The notes below the pieces were generated by a model that made no database searches, had not been told where the DNA came from, and was given only the letters and a program-made list of their open reading frames with translations. DNA of 64,000 nucleotides from the NCBI RefSeq assembly GCF_029761915.1, contig NZ_CP121695.1, positions 2,819,501-2,883,500 on the forward strand, written 5' to 3'. This DNA comes from Bradyrhizobium sp. CB1650. GTDB taxonomy: Bacteria > Pseudomonadota > Alphaproteobacteria > Rhizobiales > Xanthobacteraceae. A program made the position numbers and the translations under genes. Below, in pieces: positions 1 to 8,173 of this stretch (position 1 is the first letter of the stretch; each line of letters starts with the position of its first letter).

Positions 1-2
1 GT

Positions 3-239
3 GAAATTGCGCGCTGCGTGGGCATCAAGCCGCGCCTGATCTCGCTGCTCGAACTTGCGCCGGGCGACTGCCGCTATCCCTATGGCGGCGACAAGGACGG
101 GGAGGAGATCACCTTCTGCGGTCATCCCCGTCAGCCCGGCGCGACCTATTGTACGCCGCATTTTCATCTGACGCGCGGGCCCGGCACGTTCGCGCGCGTC
201 GCATGCCCTGTCGTGCTGAGGCTCGTTTCGGCCGCCTGA
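3..239 (+). CDS. GcrA-family cell cycle regulator, C-terminal part (start outside window)
   Basis: The frame is already open at the window edge, so the N-terminal helix-turn-helix lies upstream. The visible 78 residues carry the Cys/His pattern of the GcrA C-terminal domain: DCRYP, then FCGHP, then YCTPHF. GcrA proteins are alphaproteobacterial sigma70-associated regulators acting at GANTC-methylated promoters. The tail is short and basic-hydrophobic, unlike the longest GcrA proteins, so this may be one of the small GcrA-like paralogues common in rhizobia. Family assignment is good; the cellular role is inferred. Confidence 0.75.
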   Translation, partial: EIARCVGIKPRLISLLELAPGDCRYPYGGDKDGEEITFCGHPRQPGATYCTPHFHLTRGPGTFARVACPVVLRLVSAA

Positions 240-287
240 CGGACCCAACCGTCCTTTCTTCCATCGTCAATTTCTCAAGGAATCCGC

Positions 288-863
288 GTGGTGCGCGCCA
301 GACGCAACAAGTCCTACAGGTTGGCAGAACTCTACGACCGGCGCTCGCGCGACCTGCCGTTCAATGCCGAAGTGGCCGAAATCGAGGTCGATGACCCCTT
401 GGCGTTCGAGCCGGGCGAGAGGATCATCGCGATGCGCTCGATCCGCAGCGATCCGCTCGGCCGGCTGCATTCGCATCGCCAGATCGACGAGGCGCAATAC
501 CGCGGTGGTCGCGCCTTCCAGAACGATTGGGAGAGGGCGGAACGCGGTCCCCGGGCGGTAGATCCGACCCGCGAATATGTCGACGGTACGCGCACGCCCG
601 AGGCGGTTACCGAGAGCCAGCGCCAGGCGGTGCTGCGGCTAAACCGCGTCGAGCGCGAGCTCGGCACTGACGGGGCCGCGCTGGTGCACGACGTGCTGGT
701 CCTGGGTCTGACCATGGATCAGATCGGGCAGCGCCGCGCCGTGCGCACCCAGCGTTGGAACGACTATTTCGCTCGACGATTTCGCGAATGCCTCGACCGG
801 CTCGCGCTGGTCTACGGCTTTGCGACGGAAACCGGAACGCCGCGCGCAGAAAGGCGCCGATGA
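288..863 (+). CDS. DUF6456-like protein with C-terminal helix-turn-helix-like segment
   Basis: A 191-residue basic soluble protein starting at GTG, 48 bases after the GcrA-like gene on the same strand. Residues 68-88 hold a conserved-looking block (YRGGRAFQNDWERAERG). Residues 139-168 (LGLTMDQIGQRR and following) look like a recognition-helix region. This combination resembles DUF6456 proteins of alphaproteobacteria and their phages, which are thought to bind DNA. No catalytic motif is visible. Pairing with a GcrA-like gene hints at a regulatory or prophage-derived pair, but that is inference. Confidence 0.6.
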   Translation: MVRARRNKSYRLAELYDRRSRDLPFNAEVAEIEVDDPLAFEPGERIIAMRSIRSDPLGRLHSHRQIDEAQYRGGRAFQNDWERAERGPRAVDPTREYVDGTRTPEAVTESQRQAVLRLNRVERELGTDGAALVHDVLVLGLTMDQIGQRRAVRTQRWNDYFARRFRECLDRLALVYGFATETGTPRAERRR

Positions 864-909
864 GAGCGGCTCGCCGGCGACCTCGGCCGCCGGCGTGCCA
901 ATTCGCCGC

Positions 910-1266
910 TTACGGATGCGGCACGATCTGGTACGGCGTCGTGTAGGGCTCGACGCGAAGCGAGGCGTTGGCGAGGAGCCCGACCTTGACGGTCGGCGCC
1001 TGCTGCAACTCGCCGTTCGGGCCACGATGCACGTTGTACTGCCAGACGGTGAGGTCGCCCTTCCGCGCCAGCGCGTGCGCAACGGCGCTCGCATCGTTGC
1101 CGCCGAGCGCCTGCAACTCCTCCGCTGACAATCCGATGATGATTTCGTCCTTGATGGTGACGATCTTGAAGAGGTTCATTTTGGTTTCCTGCGCCCAAGC
1201 GACGGGTATTGAGAGAGTGAGGAGCGCAACCGCGGCGCCGTTGATGACATCGCAGCGAGAAAGCAT
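910..1266 (-). CDS. Secreted hypothetical protein, 118 aa
   Basis: The N-terminus has a typical Sec signal: a short basic start, a hydrophobic stretch to about residue 22, then AWAQ as a likely cleavage site. The mature part of about 92 residues has no cysteines and no known motif; it contains the block LFKIVTIKDEIIIGLSAEELQALGG. It is probably periplasmic. An internal Met at codon 30 would give a cytoplasmic form, but the signal-like start favours the longer frame. It stands alone, convergent with the preceding gene. Function unknown. Confidence 0.55.
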   Translation of the reverse strand: MLSRCDVINGAAVALLTLSIPVAWAQETKMNLFKIVTIKDEIIIGLSAEELQALGGNDASAVAHALARKGDLTVWQYNVHRGPNGELQQAPTVKVGLLANASLRVEPYTTPYQIVPHP

Positions 1267-1460
1267 GCCGTCGTCCTTTGATGCTGAGGCGCGCCCGAAT
1301 CGAAGAGGTCAGTCGGCCATGGCGCCCGTGATCCGCGTGGCCGTTTCGCACCGCTTGGTCGTCCGATCTTGAACGGCGGTTCACGGATTGGGAAATATCG
1401 GGGATCGAGCAACCATGACGCGGAGGGCAGAGTCCAAGGCGCTTCGAGAGGACGCGTCAA

Positions 1461-1825
1461 ATGAAATTGATTGTCACGGTTTGCATTCTTGCCTCACTTG
1501 GCCTGTCCGCAGCGGCCGCGGCCGCCGATCCCTTCCATGTCGCGAACTGGACGGTCACGATGGCCGTGGTTGCGCCGTGCCTGTGCCAAGGCCGCAGTAC
1601 AAGGTAACGGATTATGGCCCCGACATGATCCTCCATGGCGCTTTCGACGAGCCGCAACGCGCCGACAAGAATGCGGATCCCAAGGCGCTCGCCGCGTCGC
1701 TCGGCTTTGCCAGGGCAATATCAAGACGCTGGGAGGCCGGTTGCGAGATCGACTTTCATTTCATCGACGATGCAACCGCCGAGATCGGACTCAACAATTA
1801 CGTGTATATGCTGAACAAGCAATAG
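1461..1825 (+). pseudogene. Small secreted protein gene with frameshift(s)
   Basis: An ATG at 1461 opens a good signal peptide (MKLIVTVCILASLGLSAAAAAA), then the frame stops at about 1607. The downstream frame (about 1590-1825) continues with protein-like sequence: YKVTDYGPDMILHGAFDE and a C-terminus CEIDFHFIDDATAEIGLNN. Near 1705-1740 a third frame reads more naturally (QGNIKTLGG), suggesting a second, compensating pair of shifts. I read this as one gene of about 120 codons broken by small indels, or by sequence errors. Function unknown. Confidence 0.4.
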
Positions 1826-2277
1826 TCCGCTCGCGCGGCACCCGGCTCGGGGCTTCGACGATCCCGATCGGAGGCGATCTCTCAAATCGAGACGATATGT
1901 TCGCATTACGATCTGCGGCTCTGTTCACATTCAGACACAAAACAAAGGGCAATGCCGCGGCATCGATGCCAATCAAGGCCGCGTGTGCGGCGATGCCGCT
2001 TCTTGACGCAGGTGGGTGACGCCGGTGCATATTCCTGTTATCCGGAATTGCCGTGGTGCGATGCTGACAAGGCATCGCTGTAGTGACGGTTTGGCTTGCC
2101 GGATGGGTTGTTTCCTGGCATAGTTGCAACCTTCCGGCCGGCCGCTTGGATGCGCAGTTCGGCGTGCCGATTCGCTAAGGTGCCCGGCCGAGAATTCCCT
2201 CGCCGCAATGGCGTTTGATTCTTGAGCCAAACCGCGACGTGCGTCCAACGAAGGCCGACCCTTGTCATAGGTGCGAG

Positions 2278-2463
2278 ATGAAGAACCTCAATTTCGCGGC
2301 TGAATTGCACCTCAAGCTCGGCGCGCCTGCAAGCAGCACCGTCGAAAGCCTGCGCCTGCTGCGTGCGTTTCTGAAGCTTGCGCCCCGGCAGCGTTTTGAG
2401 GTCATCAAGCTCGTCGAAGACCTCGCTACCGACGAATCCCTCCCCGAGCATCCCCTCTCGTAA
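2278..2463 (+). CDS. Small conserved-looking hypothetical protein, 61 aa
   Basis: ATG at 2278 gives a 61-residue soluble, helix-rich protein (LKLGAPASSTVESLRLLRAFLKLAPRQRF then EVIKLVEDLA) with an acidic end. An in-frame TTG at 2215 would add 21 residues without protein character, so ATG is preferred. No motif recognised. It lies upstream of the phasin gene, 146 bases away, on the same strand; joint expression is possible but not shown. Confidence 0.5.
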   Translation: MKNLNFAAELHLKLGAPASSTVESLRLLRAFLKLAPRQRFEVIKLVEDLATDESLPEHPLS

Positions 2464-2609
2464 GGCGGGTCACGCGCCCGCGCCGCGCTTGCCCTTGGTT
2501 CGTCCCGCTGTATGGCGGTCCGCCCGGTCGCGCCAGGAGCCGGGTCTGGCGGCTGGAAGCCGATGCGCCAAATGTGATAACCAGTAGGAAAAAGAGGGAG
2601 GAGTGCGAC

Positions 2610-2951
2610 ATGATCGAACCGAAGCTCGAAGTTCCGGCCGAATTGCGCGACCTAGCCGAGAAGACGATCGACCAGGCGGAAAAGGCATTCGGCATGTTTT
2701 TCGAAGCCGCCACCAAATCGATGTCGACGGTGCCGGGAGCGGGCACGGAGGTCTCGAAACAGGCGCTCGCGTTCACCGAGCAGAACATGAAGTCGGCGTT
2801 CGAGCATGCGCGCAAGCTCGTTCATGCCACCGACCTTCAGGAAGCCATGCAAATCCAGTCCGAATTCCTGCGCAGCCAATTCACCAGCGCCGGCGACCAT
2901 ATGCGCCAAATGACCGGCAGCTTCATGCAGCCGGGCAAAGGCAAGTCCTGA
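2610..2951 (+). CDS. Phasin family protein
   Basis: A 113-residue all-helical amphipathic protein without Cys or Trp. It matches the phasin_2 pattern: EKTIDQAEKAFGMFFEAATKS near residue 15, then SKQALAFTEQNMKSAFEHARKLVHATDLQEAMQIQSEF. Phasins coat polyhydroxyalkanoate granules and modulate their size and PHA synthesis in the cytoplasm. The ATG at 2610 follows a strong Shine-Dalgarno (GGGAGGAG, about 2596-2603). Length and end (MQPGKGKS) fit short rhizobial phasins. No other PHA gene is adjacent. Confidence 0.85.
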   Translation: MIEPKLEVPAELRDLAEKTIDQAEKAFGMFFEAATKSMSTVPGAGTEVSKQALAFTEQNMKSAFEHARKLVHATDLQEAMQIQSEFLRSQFTSAGDHMRQMTGSFMQPGKGKS

Positions 2952-3806
2952 GGCTCTGGCCGCCGTCCACGCACATCCCCGTCGGCTCAACCGGCAGGGA
3001 TTTGCGTTCCGGCAGCGGCAAGGCACGGTATTCAGCCGCAGCACGATCCCGGGAATTGTGAGAGTTCAATGCGGGCGATGATCGACCGGAGCCGTCTGCG
3101 GACCGCGCGGTAGAGTCGCCGAATCAACGCTGGCACTTGGGCCGCGGGCAGCCCAAGGCTCTCGGTATAGTGCGGCATGTGCCCCTCCGATGCGATGCGG
3201 CCTTCCTATCGCGCTCGAACCGGAGGCGCCTTGATCTGGCGCAAGGCAGTGCAGCGCCGACCAAAGTACGTCCCTCAGTGCCTTTGTAAGCTGTTGGAAT
3301 CTCACAATCCGAATTCCATGCGGATTGGCGAAATCGCAGGATTGCCGGGCAAAGTATGTCCCCTAATTCAGACCCTCCAGAACGAAGTCGGGAAGGACCA
3401 TTCACTTCAGGGTCAAGCGCCGCCGACGTCATCCAAGGGGCGTAGACACAACGTAACGTTCTCCTCGAAACGGCTCGATTTCGGCGAGGGCGTACCACGC
3501 GGCGCGCCCAGCTACGGATAAGGCGAACTTTTTTCATCACCCGACACCGAGGCTTCGGGGATGGGCCGTCGGTTACGGCGTCCGAGCGGCACCGCCCCCA
3601 TCGAGCAGCCTGGCCAGGAAGGCGTCGAGGTACTCGGCGCGAACTGGTCTACCGCGCCGTGGTCGGCAGCCTTGAGCGGGGCACGATGATGCCGGCCCGG
3701 TACACGTTGAAACCGAGGCGCTGACCCTCCGCCTGTAAGCTGGCCCGTCTAGCGGACGGTTGTTCTTTGCCATCTTCACGTATATATGTGAACGAAGGAG
3801 ATGGCA
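2952..3806. other. Intergenic stretch with terminal-repeat-like motifs, no gene supported
   Basis: Nothing here reads as a real protein. It contains a motif at 3262-3275 (AAAGTACGTCCCT) and a related one at 3347-3364 (GGGCAAAGTATGTCCCCT). The latter is matched in inverted orientation at 5341-5358, after the toxin-antitoxin pair. Just upstream of the antitoxin there is an AT-rich stretch (about 3775-3790) that could hold its promoter. Confidence 0.5.
3347..3364 (+). repeat. Left copy of an inverted repeat bracketing the toxin-antitoxin module
   Basis: GGGCAAAGTATGTCCCCT here pairs with AGGGGACCTACTTTGCCC at 5341-5358, with 16 of 18 positions complementary. A weaker copy sits outside at 3262-3275, and further copies sit beyond the right end (about 5365-5395). 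Multiple short repeats at both ends are seen in some IS families, such as IS21-like elements. No transposase remains between them. Confidence 0.5.
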
Positions 3807-4151
3807 ATGAAACGCAACACGACGTTCAATCTCGACGACGAGCTGGTGCAGCGGGGGAAGGCCTACGCTGCGTCTCACGGGACCACGTTGACGGCCCTTG
3901 TCCGGGACCACCTCACGAAGGTGACCGGCTATCGGCCGAATGACGGCACGAATGACCCGTTGGTGGCGTTCTCCAGGGGGGAGATCGACAAGGCTCAGGC
4001 CGCCGAGCAGGCGGGAGTGAGAGACTACGCAGAACTGCTGATCGCGCTCGGCGAGCGGGGCCTCGATCTGCCCCGGCTTCCACCTCACGAAGTCGACGCG
4101 ATGACGGAGAACTTCCTGCGGGTCTGCCGGGAAACGGGCGTGCCGCGATGA
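3807..4151 (+). CDS. Antitoxin-like protein paired with PIN-domain toxin
   Basis: 114 residues. The N-terminus (KRNTTFNLDDELVQRGKAYA then HGTTLTALVRDHL) fits a ribbon-helix-helix DNA-binding fold: a basic beta strand followed by two helices, as in VapB-type antitoxins. The C-terminal half would contact the toxin. ATG at 3807 is chosen over 3801 because AAGGAG ends directly at 3800, giving proper spacing only to 3807. The stop overlaps the next start by 4 bases (ATGA), indicating translational coupling. Such antitoxins usually repress their own promoter. Confidence 0.7.
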   Translation: MKRNTTFNLDDELVQRGKAYAASHGTTLTALVRDHLTKVTGYRPNDGTNDPLVAFSRGEIDKAQAAEQAGVRDYAELLIALGERGLDLPRLPPHEVDAMTENFLRVCRETGVPR

Positions 4152-4744
4152 CCGCGCGTTGCGTTCTCATCATTCCGGACGCCGGTCCGATCAACAGCCT
4201 CTGGGTCGCTGGCGAGCTGCCGCTGCTGTTGAAGTTCGGGATGCAGGTCGTCCTCATCGACCAAGTCTACGCCGAACTGACGTCAGACCCCGACAACTAC
4301 CTCAAGGACCGCGAGGTCAAGGAGTTCGTCGAGGCGCATCTGGACCTGTTCAAGATCGAAAAGACGAACGTCGGCAAGATGGCGGCCGCAATGCGCGAGC
4401 AGGGCACGTTTGAGACCGGGCAAAGCCTGGGGGAGGCGGCCATCGCCGATTTTTTCCAGCATGGGCTTGAGAAGTACGTCCGCGACGACCAGGCCGCGCT
4501 GCTACTGTTCGAGGATTCGGACATCCGCTCGGTGAAGGTCATCCGGATCCCGCGCAATGTGCACATTTTAAGCACTGTCGCCTGGCTTCGCGGCCTGCAG
4601 GATCTTGGTATCGTCGCTTCGGCCGACGACGTCATTCGCGCGATGACGCATCCGACGGATCCGGGGAAGCGCCCCAGGAAGTTCAACGATCTTCCGGACG
4701 GCATCGACGAGCCGGCCGAGATCGGCAGCACATGGAAGCCGTGA
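4148..4744 (+). CDS. PIN-like domain toxin, putative ribonuclease
   Basis: 198 residues. The N-terminus IIPDAGPINSLW carries the first acidic residue of PIN/DUF3368-type nucleases. A second acidic cluster follows at GQSLGEAAIADF (about residues 92-103), and a third at LLLFEDSD (about 119-126). This spacing of acidic residues fits a Mg-dependent PIN ribonuclease site. It overlaps the antitoxin gene by 4 bases, the usual order for VapBC-like modules. At 198 residues it is longer than classic VapC (about 130), so the C-terminal part may be an extra domain. Target RNA unknown. Confidence 0.65.
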   Translation: MTARCVLIIPDAGPINSLWVAGELPLLLKFGMQVVLIDQVYAELTSDPDNYLKDREVKEFVEAHLDLFKIEKTNVGKMAAAMREQGTFETGQSLGEAAIADFFQHGLEKYVRDDQAALLLFEDSDIRSVKVIRIPRNVHILSTVAWLRGLQDLGIVASADDVIRAMTHPTDPGKRPRKFNDLPDGIDEPAEIGSTWKP

Positions 4745-4966
4745 CCTGATTTGCGATCCGTAGAGAGAGCGGGCACGTCGACCTGCCGCACGCCGGCCTC
4801 GGTGGCGAGACGCCCCGCGCGTGTTGGCTTCGTCTCACGAAGAAGCGCGCGCCCACAACGCCTAGGGCGACACCGAAACGCGCAAGCGAGACGCGCTGCA
4901 AATGGTAAACTTGGACGCCTCGCGCAGTGGGGGCATCCAGGAAGTCTGGGCCTCGGGAGCCGCGAA

Positions 4967-5270
4967 ATGAAGTCATACAAGGTGGATCTTGTTGCTGACG
5001 TGGAGATGGTCGGAGACGATCCGCATCCGCCCGCGCTCACGACCGTTGTGCGCCCCAACTTCGTTGTTCGTGCTGGAGACTATGCCGCCCAATGGCATCG
5101 CTCTTCACGGCAAAGGGGCTTTCAGGGCCCATGTCGTGTGCGCTGAGCAAGCAGTCCCGCTGTTCGCGAAGGGCGGCGAATTTGAGCTGCGTTCCGCCAA
5201 GCGCGTGTTCGCGACCGGCCGCTTCCGGGAAATTGCATCCATCACGGAGTCCGAGGCGACCCCTTCGTGA
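4967..5270 (+). pseudogene. Hypothetical protein gene with one frameshift
   Basis: ATG at 4967 begins MKSYKVDLVADVEMVGDDP and continues to RPNFVV. The protein-like reading then moves to another frame (PPNGIALHGKGAFRAHVVCAEQAVPLFAKGGEFELRSAKRVFATGRF), ending at 5270. The change of frame lies near 5070-5090. The joined product of about 100 residues would be a small beta-rich protein; no family recognised. It lies between the toxin gene and a strong terminator, inside the inverted repeats. Confidence 0.35.
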
Positions 5271-5302
5271 TGTGATGCGCTCATCTGAGCGGAAAAGAAA
5301 AA

Positions 5303-5330
5303 CCCCGCCGTCGCCGGCGGGGTTTTGTTT
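5303..5330 (+). terminator. Rho-independent terminator
   Basis: A perfect 8-bp stem (CCCCGCCG / CGGCGGGG) with loop TCGC is followed by TTTTGTTT and preceded by an A-rich run. It would end transcription of the 4.97-5.27 kb frame and possibly of the toxin-antitoxin operon. Confidence 0.8.
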
Positions 5331-5340
5331 GATTCAGGCT

Positions 5341-5358
5341 AGGGGACCTACTTTGCCC
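5341..5358 (-). repeat. Right copy of the inverted repeat bracketing the toxin-antitoxin module
   Basis: AGGGGACCTACTTTGCCC is the inverted partner of 3347-3364. Two related units follow at once, AGGGACCAACTT near 5364 and GGGGACCAACTATGCCC near 5379-5395. The right boundary is therefore a cluster of repeats. Confidence 0.5.
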
Positions 5359-5414
5359 GGATTAGGGACCAACTTATAGGGGACCAACTATGCCCGTCGC
5401 TGCAGGCAGGTGGG

Positions 5415-6245
5415 TTAGTAATCGCCAGGGTTCATGATCATCGGACTGGTCGTGTCGGCCGGCGCGAGCGCGCTGCTGGCGCTGTCGCGCAGGAAGCGGT
5501 CGAGCGTCGCCTGGATCTTCTCCTTGACCGCGTCAGGTCCGCGGTCGCTCATCTCCGTATGCTGCGCGCCGGTATGGACGATGTCGATGCCGCGCGCCTT
5601 GGCCTCTTCCGGCGTCGGCAAGACGCCGGGGTCGGTCACAAAGTTCGGATCCTTCGAGCGGAACGACAGGATCTTCAAGCGGCTGCTGACCACGAACGGC
5701 ACCCGCAGATTGTCCAGCGTGATCACCTTGGACACCAGCTCCGGATGCTGATGGGCGACATACATTGAGACGTCACCGCCATTGGAATGGCCGACCAGTG
5801 TGATGTGATCGAATTCGACGTTTTCGTGCCGCTTCTTCAGCTCACCGAGCGCGAAAAGAATGTTGGCCTCGCAGCGGATGTAGACCTGGCGCCGGCCGAC
5901 ATAGGGCTCCCCGACATGAGTCATCAGCGGCGGATCGGTCGGCAGGTCCTGCTGGATGCTCGTAACGAGATACCCACGCGCGGCGAGCACGTTCGCGAGG
6001 AACGAATACTCGGTAGCCTTCACGGTGTTGCCGTTGCTGATAATGGCGAGCGGGAGCTTCCAGAGGCCAAGATTGGCCTTGGTCTCGTAGTCGCGCCGCA
6101 CCGCGAGCTCGACCGTGACCGGCCGTTGGCGCGCGGCGTCGAACAAACTCAGAGTCTCGTGTCGAATAGCGAACTTGGAGACGACGAAATATTGGCCGAC
6201 GCCAAGCACGCAGAGAAAAGCCAGGATTGCAAACACCCTCTTCAT
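5415..6245 (-). CDS. Membrane-anchored or secreted alpha/beta hydrolase
   Basis: 276 residues. A hydrophobic N-terminal segment (residues 3-22) acts as signal or anchor. The nucleophile elbow GHSNGG places Ser154. A late His in TGAQHTEMSD (His229) is a candidate catalytic His, with Asp residues near 178-205 as the third member. It resembles periplasmic esterase/dienelactone-hydrolase-like proteins of rhizobia; the substrate cannot be told. It stands alone, with ATG at 6245 and no clear operon partner. Confidence 0.7.
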   Translation of the reverse strand: MKRVFAILAFLCVLGVGQYFVVSKFAIRHETLSLFDAARQRPVTVELAVRRDYETKANLGLWKLPLAIISNGNTVKATEYSFLANVLAARGYLVTSIQQDLPTDPPLMTHVGEPYVGRRQVYIRCEANILFALGELKKRHENVEFDHITLVGHSNGGDVSMYVAHQHPELVSKVITLDNLRVPFVVSSRLKILSFRSKDPNFVTDPGVLPTPEEAKARGIDIVHTGAQHTEMSDRGPDAVKEKIQATLDRFLRDSASSALAPADTTSPMIMNPGDY

Positions 6246-6453
6246 GGTTCCATCTCAATCACTTTTGACTGAACGTGGTCATTGGGAACTCCCGGATCGA
6301 GGGATCGTGAGCAGGGTACTGGATTAAATTTAGGCAAGTCTGTGGGTCTTCGGCCGTCCGATGCCGTCCGAAGCGTTCGAGCGCCAGTATCTGGTCGCGG
6401 AATGTCAATCCGTCAGCGCCGCCTGAACGATCTTACGCCGCGGACTCCGATGA
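6246..6453. other. Intergenic region, nothing recognised
   Basis: Contains the hydrolase upstream region on its left. No ORF with protein character, hairpin or known site was seen. Confidence 0.4.
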
Positions 6454-6708
6454 CTAGCGCCGGCGCGCGACCGCAACGCCAAAGAGAAAGGCAACGAAGA
6501 GGCTGGCCAGAGGCGCTTCGCGTGTGATCGCCGCGACGGTGGCGAGCGGCCGGCCGGGCCTTCGCGCTTGCTCGATCGCAAAGGTGAGGCGATCGACTGC
6601 GGCGTGCAAGCCTCCCGCGACCTCGCCGATCGTGCGCGACACGTCGGTTGCTGCGTCGATGGCGCGCTCAGCCATGCCGGGCTGGGGATTGGGCTGCGGT
6701 ACTTCCAT
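6454..6708 (-). CDS. Small protein with C-terminal membrane segment, 84 aa
   Basis: Starting at the Met encoded at 6708, the protein has a Pro/Gln-rich lead, a helical middle (IDAATDVSRTIGEVAGGLHAAV) and a C-terminal hydrophobic helix (LASLFVAFLFGVAV) ending in RRR. This looks like the short helical proteins with a membrane anchor related to the ElaB/YqjD type, but I see no decisive match. An upstream start at 6756 adds 16 residues. Two copies of a 16-base repeat lie just upstream at 6756 and 6804. Confidence 0.45.
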   Translation of the reverse strand: MEVPQPNPQPGMAERAIDAATDVSRTIGEVAGGLHAAVDRLTFAIEQARRPGRPLATVAAITREAPLASLFVAFLFGVAVARRR

Positions 6709-6755
6709 GCTCAAGCTCGCGACCTCCCAACCTGACGATATGTTTGAGACCGGCA

Positions 6756-6819
6756 CCTTTGGCTATCCGCGCGTGCGCTCGTTTTGAACAGCGGGCCCGA
6801 TGGCCTTTGGCTATCCGCG
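6756..6819. repeat. Pair of 16-base direct repeats
   Basis: CCTTTGGCTATCCGCG occurs at 6756-6771 and again at 6804-6819, 48 bases apart, upstream of the reverse-strand small membrane protein. It may be a regulator binding pair or a trace of duplication. Confidence 0.5.
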
Positions 6820-7024
6820 ACAGGCGCCGTTAAGAACGGCGGGTGCCGGCCTTGGACTGGCAATTCGACGCCCGGGATTTTGTTCCGAGGCGGAGGGGCG
6901 CGGGGCGGCTTTTTCACGCGCTACTCCCCGTGAAACGACGGATGCGAATCTCTGTTAGGCTGGCGCCAAGGAATACCTTGAGGCACGACCTCGAGGCCCA
7001 ACCTTGCAGACCCAGGAGATTGCC

Positions 7025-8002
7025 GTGACCGATCAGACCATGACGGATCGAGCTCGGCGCATCGCCTTGATCGGCGCGCCCATCGACATGGGGGCTTCGC
7101 AGCGTGGCACCCTGATGGGACCTGCAGCGCTGCGCACCGCCGGCCTTGCAACTTTGCTCGAGAGCCTCGACCTCGATGTCGTTGACTACGGCGATCTCTC
7201 CGTTGCCGAGGTCGGAGATCTCACCGACAGGCCACCCGCAAAGGCCAATCATTACCGGGAGATCCAGCGCTGGACGCGCCTGCTGAGCAGTCGCGGCTAT
7301 GAGATCGCGCAGACCGGCGCGATCCCGATCTTTCTTGGCGGTGATCACACGCTGTCGATGGGTTCGGTCAACGCCATGGCCCGCCACTGGCACGAGCGCG
7401 GACGCGAGCTGTTCGTGCTCTGGCTGGATGCGCATGCTGACTACAACACGCCGGAGACGACGATCACGGCCAACATGCACGGCATGTCGGCGGCATTTTT
7501 GTGCGGTGAACCGGGCCTCGACGGCCTCTTGGGCGATGATCCACGTGCCCCGATCGATCCCGACAGGCTCGATCTGTTCGGGACGCGGTCGATCGACAAG
7601 CTCGAAAAGGATCTAATGCGTACGCGCCGGATCAGGGCTGCCGACATGCGCCAGATCGACGAGTTCGGCGTCGCCGTACTGATCCGGCGCGTGATCGAGC
7701 GCGTCAAGGCGAGTAACGGCGTGCTGCATGTCAGCTTCGATGTCGACTTCCTCGACCCTTGTGTCGCGCCTGGCGTCGGCACCACGGTGCCGGGCGGAGC
7801 AACTTACCGCGAGGCGCATCTGATCATGGAGCTCCTGCACGATTCCGGGGTAGTAGGTTCGGTCGACATCGTCGAGCTCAATCCGTTCCTCGACGAGCGC
7901 GGGCGCACCGCCCGCACCGCCGTCGAGCTGATCGGCAGTCTGTTCGGACAGCAGATCACCGACCGGCCCACACCCAGCAACGCGATCGCGCCGGGCGAGT
8001 GA
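7025..8002 (+). CDS. rocF: Arginase
   Basis: Converts L-arginine to ornithine and urea in the cytoplasm. All ureohydrolase metal-site motifs are present, numbered from the GTG at 7025: GGDHT (105-109), DAHAD (135-139) with NMHG behind it, and SFDVDFLDP (237-245), giving the two-manganese site. Length (325 residues) is usual. GTG at 7025 is chosen because AGGAG at 7014-7018 gives normal spacing; TTG at 7004 and ATG at 7040 are alternatives. Single gene, no ornithine cyclodeaminase or urease nearby. The DAHAD-Y-N-T-P context favours arginase over agmatinase. Confidence 0.88.
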   Translation: MTDQTMTDRARRIALIGAPIDMGASQRGTLMGPAALRTAGLATLLESLDLDVVDYGDLSVAEVGDLTDRPPAKANHYREIQRWTRLLSSRGYEIAQTGAIPIFLGGDHTLSMGSVNAMARHWHERGRELFVLWLDAHADYNTPETTITANMHGMSAAFLCGEPGLDGLLGDDPRAPIDPDRLDLFGTRSIDKLEKDLMRTRRIRAADMRQIDEFGVAVLIRRVIERVKASNGVLHVSFDVDFLDPCVAPGVGTTVPGGATYREAHLIMELLHDSGVVGSVDIVELNPFLDERGRTARTAVELIGSLFGQQITDRPTPSNAIAPGE

Positions 8003-8173
8003 GGCGGACATGCCGGCGAGGCCTTGTGCGTCGCAAAGAAGGGAACCGCTGTTGCGGCAGGCGGATTTAGATCGGACTTGATCGAAATCGCCTCCTTTTT
8101 GAAACGCCGACGAATTGCAAAAGCCTTTGTCGGAAGGTTTCATGCGGGCTAAGCGCAAGCCGAGGACCCCCGA

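Noticed and set aside
3124..3540. A 138-codon reverse frame in the gap before the antitoxin
   Set aside because: No motif, ribosome site or natural composition; it covers repeat-like DNA.
4297..5058. A 253-codon reverse frame over the toxin gene
   Set aside because: Antisense to a PIN-like protein with recognisable acidic motifs; Ser/Arg-rich shadow.
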